From: Sphingobacteriaceae bacterium
GTDB lineage: Bacteria > Bacteroidota > Bacteroidia > Sphingobacteriales > Sphingobacteriaceae
Direction: 5' to 3'
Assembly: GCA_947460275.1 (NCBI GenBank)
Contig: CANHHZ010000051.1
Span: forward strand, 1-11,506
DNA: 11,506 nucleotides
In this document: positions 1-5,595 of the stretch, in pieces
How the letters are laid out: every line of letters starts with the position of its first letter
Position numbering within the stretch: the first letter of the stretch is position 1
Notes under the pieces: model-generated
What the model saw: the letters and a program-made list of their open reading frames with translations, nothing else
Databases searched by the model: none
Told to the model about the DNA's origin: nothing
Program-made: the position numbers and the translations under genes

Positions 1-2
1 CG

Positions 3-2027
3 TCCACAGCAAACGCTACCAAGTTTGGTAATTCGGTCAACGGCTCGGCCAATTCAGTGCTCAATTCCCAAACCTCAGCTATCAACAATAACATTAGTCA
101 GCCTAAACCAAATTCTACCCAGTTTGGGGGTTTGTCAAGTACTTCGGCCATATTGTTGTCGAGCAATTCTGGTGTTCAGACTGCAACAAATGAGTTAACT
201 TATACAGGACAAATTACGGATAGTCTAATCAATTTAAACCACTCCAAACTCAAAGATTTGGCAGATGGAATTATCAAAGCACAGCTTTTGGTGGTAGATT
301 CTAGTGAAAATGTGGGTTCGGTGATCAACTACTATTTTCATAAAAAGATAACTCAAATCAAGTACATAGGAACTGAACTCCTTGATGGAGATAATGACGG
401 AGTTTATGATTTTGAAGATAGCTGTCTTTCAGGAGTTAACCCAATAGCTACCATCACTGCAGGTGGTTCCTTGTCAATTTGTCAAGGTGGCAAGGTTACC
501 TTAACCGCCAATAGTTCGAGCAGTTATTTATGGAGCAACGGCGCTACTACGCAAAGTATAGAGGTAAGTACAGCTGGCAGTTACACTGTAAAAATAACCA
601 ATGCCAGCGGCTGTAGTGCAACAAGCACTGCAACTGCAGTAGTAGTTAATGCGCTACCTACGGCAACCATTACGGCATCGGGCGCCACTACATTTTGTAC
701 AGGTGGAAGCGTAACCTTAACAGCCAGCAGTGGTAGCAGTTATTTATGGAGCAATGGAGCGACGACACAAAGTATTATCATCAACAACACTGGCAATTAC
801 AGCGTAACAGTAACCAATGCCAATGGTTGTTTGGCCGCCAGTGCAGCCACAACAGTAACGGTAAACAGCTTGCCGACTGCTACGATCAGTGCCAGCGGCC
901 CAACGAGTTTCTGTCAAGGTGGCAAGGTTACCTTAACCGCCAATAGTTCGAGCAGTTATTTATGGAGCAATGGCGCTACTACGCAAAGTATAGAGGTAAG
1001 TACAGCTGGCAATTACACGGTAACCCTAAGCAACGCTAATGGTTGTAGCGCAACAAGCACTGCAACTGCAGTAGTAGTTAATGCGCTACCTACGGCAACC
1101 ATTACCGCGTCGGGTCCTCTAACGATTTCCCAAACTGGGAATGTCGTATTGAGCACTGCAAGCGGACATAGTTACCAATGGCACAGGGATGGTTTGGCCA
1201 TAGCTGGTGCCACTGCAAACAGCTATACAGCAACTACGGCAGGCAGTTACACAGTAAAAGTAACCACTTCGTCGGGTTGCGAGGCATTGTCAACAGCTAT
1301 GGCTGTAAAAACCATATTTGTATTGCCTGCCAATAATTTCCAAATAAGTATTACAGGGGAAACCTGTCGCGTTAGTGATAATGGAAAAATCGTTATTGGC
1401 GCTACTCAAAGCTTAAGCTATACCGCTACCCTTACCCGTTCTGGTCAAACGATTAAAACCTCAACTTTTAACAGTAACCTAGAGCTTACGGGTCTTGCTG
1501 CTGGAAATTATACCCTATGTATTACCATAGCCGGGCAAGTCGATTACAAGCAGTGCTATGAGATTTTAATCACTGAACCCAAAGACCTAACCGTTTATGC
1601 AAACTCAGACCGTTCACAAAACATCGTTAACCTGACCCTTTCTGGAGGAAGTACATATTACATTAGCATTAATGGCAAGTTACATACCAGTACCCTGTCA
1701 AATGTAAGTTTACCTTTAAATCCAGGTATCAACAGGATAGTAGTGAAAACCGATAAAGAATGCCAAGGTATTTTTACCGAAGATATTTATCTGGATAGTT
1801 CTGCAAAGCTCTATCCAAATCCTTTTGTTTCTACCCTAAATATTCGTATGGATAGCCAAAATACCAAAGAAGCGTTGGTTAGGGTTTTGGATGTTTCGGG
1901 AGCCCAGGTTTACCAAGCCATACACCGTGTGGTAAATGGACAAATGAGTTTAGACTTGAGTAAATTAGCTAAGGGTTATTATTACATAGTTATTGGCAAG
2001 CAAACCTATAAAGTAATTAAACAATAA
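3..2027 (+). CDS. T9SS-secreted Ig/PKD-like repeat protein (5' end missing)
   Basis: Partial gene. The frame is open to the left edge, and the first in-frame GTG at 57 is not a credible start. The visible 675 codons begin with an Asn/Ser/Thr-rich stretch. Next comes a Ca-binding-like D-G-D-N-D-G-V segment (about nt 387-420, thrombospondin type-3-like). Four Ig/PKD-like modules of about 72 aa follow (nt 441-1313), each with a C...G-V/T-L-T...Y-x-W...G-x-Y-x-V pattern, then less repetitive beta-rich sequence. The last ~75 residues are a type A T9SS sorting domain: Y-P-N-P-F near nt 1812-1826, a middle V-L-D-V-S-G strand, and a terminal G-Y-Y-Y-I-V-I...K-V-I-K. This domain directs export across the outer membrane and is then cleaved or attached to the surface. 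No catalytic domain is visible, so a surface adhesin or structural role is likely. The stop overlaps the next start by one base. Confidence 0.88.
   Translation, partial: STANATKFGNSVNGSANSVLNSQTSAINNNISQPKPNSTQFGGLSSTSAILLSSNSGVQTATNELTYTGQITDSLINLNHSKLKDLADGIIKAQLLVVDSSENVGSVINYYFHKKITQIKYIGTELLDGDNDGVYDFEDSCLSGVNPIATITAGGSLSICQGGKVTLTANSSSSYLWSNGATTQSIEVSTAGSYTVKITNASGCSATSTATAVVVNALPTATITASGATTFCTGGSVTLTASSGSSYLWSNGATTQSIIINNTGNYSVTVTNANGCLAASAATTVTVNSLPTATISASGPTSFCQGGKVTLTANSSSSYLWSNGATTQSIEVSTAGNYTVTLSNANGCSATSTATAVVVNALPTATITASGPLTISQTGNVVLSTASGHSYQWHRDGLAIAGATANSYTATTAGSYTVKVTTSSGCEALSTAMAVKTIFVLPANNFQISITGETCRVSDNGKIVIGATQSLSYTATLTRSGQTIKTSTFNSNLELTGLAAGNYTLCITIAGQVDYKQCYEILITEPKDLTVYANSDRSQNIVNLTLSGGSTYYISINGKLHTSTLSNVSLPLNPGINRIVVKTDKECQGIFTEDIYLDSSAKLYPNPFVSTLNIRMDSQNTKEALVRVLDVSGAQVYQAIHRVVNGQMSLDLSKLAKGYYYIVIGKQTYKVIKQ
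441..1313 (+). repeat. Four tandem Ig/PKD-like coding repeats, ~216 bp period
   Basis: Modules start at 441, 657, 873 and 1089, each opening with a Pro codon and a T-A-T-I-like strand, giving a 72-codon period. The fourth is slightly longer and more diverged: its motif is Y-Q-W-H instead of Y-L-W-S-N-G, and it lacks the first Cys. Units 1 and 3 are nearly identical in DNA. Positions 480-579 match 912-1011 with one difference (539/971), and 612-673 match 1044-1105 with one difference (617/1049). Both blocks are offset by exactly 432 bp, that is two units. This indicates a recent two-unit duplication or gene conversion. Confidence 0.9.
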
Positions 2028-2716
2028 TGAGAAAGGTTTTATATTTATTTGCAGTTATTTTTTTATTTTTTGCTTGTAAAAAGAGCAATAAAGAGGTAAT
2101 CTCACCTTCGCCAAGTGCTGCCGTTTTGGTAAGTCCGATTAATAATGAGGCTTGTTTTACTGGCGTTACGGTTTCAGCTACGCAGAGTAGTGTGCTTTTT
2201 ACTTGGCAAGCCGCTGCTCATGCTGATGGTTATGTATTAACAGTTACTAATTTGCTCACCAACAGCGAGCAAAGATTAAATACTACTTTACCTAGTGGTT
2301 CGCTTACGCTCGAGCTGAGTACACCTTATGCTTGGCAGGTAGTGTCAAAGTCTAGTGCAAATACCATTACTGCAAAGAGCGTTATTTGGAAATTTTACAA
2401 TACAGGGCCAGGAGTGAGCAGTTTTCCGCCTTATCCGGCCGAGCTTACCAGCCCTAGTTTAGGTCAAACGGTAACACCAACAAATGGAAAAATAACCTTA
2501 GTATGGAAGGGGAGTGATGCAGATAACGACATCGCCAACTACGATGTTTATTTAGGCACCAGCAGTTCACTTACACTTATTAAGGCGCAGCACTTGGCAA
2601 GTCCTTTAACTGATGTCGCGGTAAATGCCAATAGCACTTATTATTGGAAAGTAATTACCCGCGATGCCAAAGGCAACACCTCCGATTCAGGCGTTTTTGA
2701 GTTTAAAACGAACTAA
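2027..2716 (+). CDS. Lipoprotein with two fibronectin-III-like domains
   Basis: 229 aa. The N-terminus is a short SPII signal (M-R-K, hydrophobic run, then F-F-A-C with the lipidated Cys at residue 17), followed by K-K-S-N. The mature part has two FN3-like beta-sandwich modules, about residues 33-125 and 135-228. Each starts with a L-x-S-P motif, has a central W (F-T-W-Q and L-V-W-K), and ends with a Y-x-W-x-V strand (Y-A-W-Q-V and Y-Y-W-K-V). The second carries a S-D-A-D-N-D-I loop that could bind Ca. There is no enzyme motif. The start codon overlaps the stop of the upstream T9SS protein (TAATG), so the two are translationally coupled and probably act together at the cell surface. The exact role is unknown. 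Confidence 0.82.
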   Translation: MRKVLYLFAVIFLFFACKKSNKEVISPSPSAAVLVSPINNEACFTGVTVSATQSSVLFTWQAAAHADGYVLTVTNLLTNSEQRLNTTLPSGSLTLELSTPYAWQVVSKSSANTITAKSVIWKFYNTGPGVSSFPPYPAELTSPSLGQTVTPTNGKITLVWKGSDADNDIANYDVYLGTSSSLTLIKAQHLASPLTDVAVNANSTYYWKVITRDAKGNTSDSGVFEFKTN

Positions 2717-2979
2717 TTCTTTTCGCTATCGCCACAAAAAAACCTTTAGGAATAAAAGAGGCGACTGACCCGAGTTTAACATAGCCGACTTAAGTGATTT
2801 TTAGCCACAGTTAAAGCAGTGGACTTGTAGCCTTGCCGGTTGACCTGGCATACATGTTTTGCCTATTTTGCTCATGCTTTTTTACCCATTGGGTATCCTC
2901 TTTTTGTCGCCCTTTTGCTTAGCATGAAATCATCAAACGCTTTTGTGTAAACTTGTGCTTTTGGAGATACCGTACATGG
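2717..2979 (+). other. Convergent intergenic region, no convincing gene
   Basis: 263 bp between two converging genes. It contains several short inverted repeats. TCGCC (2729-2733) pairs with GGCGA (2760-2764). TGCCGG/CTGGCA form a 6-bp stem (one G-T pair) at 2834-2850. TACCC-ATT-GGGTA lies at 2883-2895. On the minus strand there are only tiny open stretches: a 17-codon ORF whose TGA overlaps the ATG of a 24-codon ORF. Neither has a recognisable product, and both lengths are expected by chance in AT-rich DNA. The middle part looks less AT-rich than typical spacers here, so a dispersed repeat or gene remnant is possible. Confidence 0.5.
2883..2907 (+). terminator. Possible intrinsic terminator after the T9SS/FN3 operon
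   Basis: A perfect 5-bp stem TACCC/GGGTA with a 3-base loop is followed on the + strand by a T-rich tract (tcctcttttt). It lies about 165 bp after the lipoprotein stop in a convergent gap, so it could end + strand transcription. The stem is short and the T tract is interrupted, so this is weak. On the minus strand it is followed by A residues and would not work as a terminator. Confidence 0.25.
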
Positions 2980-4005
2980 TTAGCGTTGTTTAACTAAAAC
3001 AGCACTAACTATAGCACGTTCAGCCCCATTGGTGTTACCTGGTCTATTTAGCAATTGATTGCCAACAATCATCGAACTAGAACCGCCGCCATCTAAATTA
3101 ATGGCGTTGGTACAGCCTAATGTTTTTAAAGCCCCAGCCAACTGAACAAGATTCATTCCTTCATATCCAGCATCAACATTATCTCCCTCTACCACCAACA
3201 TGAGCATGATGTTGCCGTTGGTGTAGCCAATGGCTGTTCTTGGCCTGGAAGTGGTGTTGTTAATGCTGATCATCTCTTCAACATCTGATATTTCGGTGTT
3301 TCCATTGCGCAAAAGCATTGGCGATCCTCCGATAGCACTTGAAATGTTCCAAATGGCACCGCCAGAAGGAAAGGTTTCTGTTGGGATTGGTTTTGGGGCC
3401 GTTCCTTCTACATTTTGATTAGGAGTGGGATATTGATAAATTAAATCGTTTCCGCCACCCACATGATAAATCCATGCGGTTGAAGCCTCACCAGTGCTAT
3501 TGATGCCAAAAGCAGCTCTAGTTGGATAATATGCCGTCGAAACGCTGTTATAAGTTCTATTTAAAACTTTGATGTTGGCAGAAAGAACAGCGGCTCCATT
3601 GTATTTTACTAGGCTAAATGACTGGTTAACGCTAAAATAACCCCCATTGATACAGGCAAGTACTTTTCCAGTTTCATCTTTGTTAAAGTCGCTTAATTTT
3701 TTAGCAGTTGTTGAAAGTACAGGTTTAAATTCAATAGCTTGGTTTTTGGGGTTTACGGCTAAACAAAACATTTTAGTCTTTTTTCCATCATATACTCCAT
3801 CAAAAGTATACAACTCTATCCCGTCTGGGAAACCAGTGGTGGCGGTTGTATTTAATTTCCATCCGCTAGGTAGGGCAATAAGTTTGGCTGTTGGTGTTGT
3901 TGGTGCAGTTGGAACAACAACTCTGTTGACTTGGCTTTTTGCACATCCAAAAATTAGGGTAATGGCAATAGCGATTAAATTTAATCTAAGTGTGTTTTTT
4001 TTCAT
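2980..4005 (-). CDS. Phosphodiester glycosidase (NAGPA-domain) lipoprotein
   Basis: 341 aa. The signal peptide is of SPII type with lipobox I-F-G-C, Cys21, followed by a Pro/Thr-rich linker (about 30-42). The rest matches the NAGPA family (Pfam PF09992), named for the human enzyme that removes GlcNAc from GlcNAc-1-phosphodiester on mannose 6-phosphate tags. Visible family motifs are I-N-G-G-Y-F (119-124), I-G-G-S-P-M-L (225-231), R-P-R-T-A-I-G-Y-T (254-262), V-V-E-G-D followed by G-M-N-L-x-Q-L-A (271-290), and N-L-D-G-G-G-S-S-S-M (303-312), the signature loop. All are intact, so it is probably active. Family knowledge predicts hydrolysis of a sugar-1-phosphodiester; the substrate here is inferred. 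It lies 127 bp downstream of the ROK regulator on the same strand, so the two may be co-transcribed, and the amino-sugar operon opposite fits a GlcNAc-releasing role. Confidence 0.85.
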   Translation of the reverse strand: MKKNTLRLNLIAIAITLIFGCAKSQVNRVVVPTAPTTPTAKLIALPSGWKLNTTATTGFPDGIELYTFDGVYDGKKTKMFCLAVNPKNQAIEFKPVLSTTAKKLSDFNKDETGKVLACINGGYFSVNQSFSLVKYNGAAVLSANIKVLNRTYNSVSTAYYPTRAAFGINSTGEASTAWIYHVGGGNDLIYQYPTPNQNVEGTAPKPIPTETFPSGGAIWNISSAIGGSPMLLRNGNTEISDVEEMISINNTTSRPRTAIGYTNGNIMLMLVVEGDNVDAGYEGMNLVQLAGALKTLGCTNAINLDGGGSSSMIVGNQLLNRPGNTNGAERAIVSAVLVKQR

Positions 4006-4108
4006 TGTTCAAATCATTTTAAGTTTAGCTCATATTTCTCCTCGGTCATGTATGCAGCGGTTTTTGTAAAATAAAGTAAGCATGTCGACCTATTTAATTC
4101 ATGTTTTT

Positions 4109-4120
4109 GCAATTAATTGC
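4109..4120. promoter_or_regulatory. 12-bp perfect palindrome between ROK and NAGPA genes
   Basis: GCAATTAATTGC is a perfect 12-bp palindrome just after the ROK stop and about 105 bp upstream of the NAGPA start. It could be a small operator for separate control of the NAGPA gene. As a terminator it is poor, because the stem is only 4 bp if a TTAA loop is left. No exact TAnnTTTG promoter was found between it and the NAGPA start. AT-rich palindromes of this length occur by chance, so support is weak. Confidence 0.2.
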
Positions 4121-4132
4121 TGTTTTCCGTTA

Positions 4133-5362
4133 TCAATCAAGGTTAAGCAATCCACTTCTAGCCAACAAACAAGCGCCAATTACACCCGATTTTTCGCCTA
4201 GTGAGGATAATTTTATTTTGGTGTCGCTATTTACCAAGCTTAAAGAGTATTTATTGATGGCACTTTTAATGGGCAGCATAATGTACTCTCCAGTTTTTGC
4301 TAGGCTTCCGCCAATAATAACCAGTTCTGGATTGAAAATATTAATTAACAAGGCTATTCCTCTGCCTAATTTATCCCCCAAATCTGCAATAAGATCTATT
4401 GCTAGTACATCGTCATGGTTTGCTGCATCAATAATTTGGTCCATGTCAATTTCATTTACCTTTGTTGGATTTTTTACTTTTTGCACCAATATACTTGAGG
4501 TGCCAGCTTCAATTTTTTCTTTAAAATTTCTTACCAGCGCCCAGCCAGAGCCTTCAGTTTCTAAACACCCTTTTTTGCCACATTGACAAATGATATTGTT
4601 GTTGAATATTGGGATATGGCCAAACTCACCAGCAAAACCAGATTTTCCATAATACAGCTGTCTGTTGATCATTACACCCATCCCCAAACCATGATCTAGG
4701 TTTAGAAAAAGAACGTTTTTTTCATCTCTTACCAAGCCCGAATTAAATTCTCCATAGGCCATTGCCCTAGAATCGTTTTCCAAAAAAGTTTTGATATTTA
4801 ATTCCTTTTCTAAAGATTTGGCTAAGGGTTCTTCGTTGAAATTGAAAAAACTATAGCTGTAGCCAGTATGGTGGTTGATACGCCCCGATAGATTTACACC
4901 TAAGCCTAGTATTTTTTCTTTTTTTATACTTAAGTTTTTCACAAAATTTTTAATAATGTCAATTAAATCAGTTAGTGCTTCTTGCGAATTGCTTAACTTA
5001 TAAGGGATACCTTCTTTGATCTCGATTAAATTTTTCTGTAAATCTGTTAAACCGATATTGATATGGTTTTGCTTAATATCTACGCCTAAAAAAAATACCG
5101 AATTGCCAACCATGCCATAAAGATTTGGTTTTCTTCCTCCTGTTGACTCTACTTTGCCTAAATCTTCGACTAATCCGTCGTTGATAAGTTCGCCTATCAA
5201 AGTGGTTACTTTTGGGATACTTAAATTTACCTCTTTACATAAATCTGCGATGGTAAAACTACCATTGCTGCATAAAAATGAGATGATATTTTTTTTTAAA
5301 TGGATGTTTTTTAAAGCAACACCAGATGTATTTTCGTCATTTAATTCTTCGAAAAAAGTCAT
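4133..5362 (-). CDS. ROK-family transcriptional regulator (NagC/Mlc type)
   Basis: 409 aa, the usual length for a ROK repressor and longer than ROK kinases (~300 aa). The N-terminal winged helix-turn-helix (about 20-72) is followed by the G-G-R-K-P linker (75-79) typical of NagC/Mlc/XylR. The ROK sugar-binding domain follows, with E-N-D (195-197), a G-E-F-G-H-I motif (245-250) and the zinc motif C-x-C-G-x-x-G-C (Cys259, Cys261, Cys266; His249 as expected fourth ligand). The N-terminal ATP loop reads G-V-D-I-K instead of the kinase D-I-G-G-T form, so a sensor rather than a kinase is likely. The gene is divergent from the amino-sugar operon across a 233-bp region holding a NagC-like inverted repeat. 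It is therefore the probable local regulator, responding to an amino sugar or its phosphate (inferred). It is possibly co-transcribed with the NAGPA gene downstream. Confidence 0.9.
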   Translation of the reverse strand: MTFFEELNDENTSGVALKNIHLKKNIISFLCSNGSFTIADLCKEVNLSIPKVTTLIGELINDGLVEDLGKVESTGGRKPNLYGMVGNSVFFLGVDIKQNHINIGLTDLQKNLIEIKEGIPYKLSNSQEALTDLIDIIKNFVKNLSIKKEKILGLGVNLSGRINHHTGYSYSFFNFNEEPLAKSLEKELNIKTFLENDSRAMAYGEFNSGLVRDEKNVLFLNLDHGLGMGVMINRQLYYGKSGFAGEFGHIPIFNNNIICQCGKKGCLETEGSGWALVRNFKEKIEAGTSSILVQKVKNPTKVNEIDMDQIIDAANHDDVLAIDLIADLGDKLGRGIALLINIFNPELVIIGGSLAKTGEYIMLPIKSAINKYSLSLVNSDTKIKLSSLGEKSGVIGACLLARSGLLNLD

Positions 5363-5397
5363 AATTTTAATTATAAAAAATATTAAAAAGCCAATTT

Positions 5398-5405
5398 CAA
5401 AAATA
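5398..5405 (-). promoter_or_regulatory. Candidate -7 box for the ROK gene
   Basis: Read on the minus strand this is TATTTTTG, an exact match to the Bacteroidota -7 consensus TAnnTTTG. It would start transcription near 5391-5393 and give a leader of about 30 nt to the ROK ATG at 5362. No good -33 TTTG/TTG was seen at the expected spacing, so the call rests on the -7 element and its position. Confidence 0.45.
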
Positions 5406-5456
5406 CAATAAGTTGCGTAAATTAAGGAGTTATTGCTTTAAGTAAATTTTTGCTGC

Positions 5457-5486
5457 TTCGAAAAATGAGCAGTTTTTTCGAAAAAT
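5457..5486. repeat. Direct repeat TTCGAAAAAT, 20 bp apart
   Basis: TTCGAAAAAT occurs at 5457-5466 and 5477-5486, a spacing of 20 bp, close to two helical turns. A third TTCGAAAAA is at 5348-5356, inside the first codons of the ROK gene. The second copy sits in a 12-bp palindrome TTTTTCGAAAAA (5474-5485). CTGCT (5453-5457) and AGCAG (5468-5472) bracket the first. The helical phasing and position in the divergent control region suggest a binding site for a second regulator or for curvature, but AT-richness raises chance matches. Confidence 0.35.
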
Positions 5487-5535
5487 CTAAGGCCTAATTT
5501 TAAATTCTTCTGAGGACTAAGTTATTGTTTTTTAT

Positions 5536-5557
5536 GTTATTAAAAAAAATTAATAAC
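5536..5557. promoter_or_regulatory. Candidate ROK operator (22-bp inverted repeat)
   Basis: GTTATTAA (5536-5543) and TTAATAAC (5550-5557) are perfect inverted 8-bp arms around a 6-bp A tract. The size, symmetry and TTATT/AATAA arms resemble the E. coli NagC/Mlc site (TTATTT-N9-AAATAA, from literature knowledge). It lies about 39-60 bp upstream of the flavoprotein ATG, immediately before the candidate -33 element, between the ROK gene and the operon it would control. Extra GTTATTG half-sites occur at 5429-5435 and 5521-5527. Confidence 0.55.
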
Positions 5558-5563
5558 TATTCT

Positions 5564-5590
5564 TTTGTTAGTGAAATAAATATATATTTG
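5564..5590 (+). promoter_or_regulatory. Candidate promoter of the amino-sugar operon
   Basis: TATATTTG at 5583-5590 matches TAnnTTTG exactly, and a TTTG at 5564-5567 could be the -33 element. The 15-bp gap between them is a little shorter than usual. The predicted transcription start is about 5594-5598, at or next to the ATG at 5596, so the message would have almost no leader. The operator-like repeat ends 6 bp before the -33 element. Confidence 0.45.
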
Positions 5591-5595
5591 TTTCT

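Noticed and set aside
746..946. 66-codon + strand open frame inside the T9SS repeat gene
   Set aside because: It is an out-of-frame shadow of the Ig-like repeats with Gln/Cys/Asn-rich, low-complexity translation.
441..1313. CRISPR array or non-coding tandem repeat
   Set aside because: The 216-bp period is an exact codon multiple, and the units encode Ig-like domains in a continuous frame.
3647..4069. 140-codon + strand open frame opposite the NAGPA gene
   Set aside because: It is antisense to a gene with intact family motifs, and its translation matches nothing recognisable.
4101..4586. 161-codon + strand open frame opposite the ROK gene
   Set aside because: It is antisense to the zinc-binding ROK domain, which has clear motifs; a shadow.
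4133..5362. ROK sugar kinase instead of regulator
   Set aside because: The N-terminal HTH and G-G-R-K-P linker, together with the altered ATP loop, fit a repressor.
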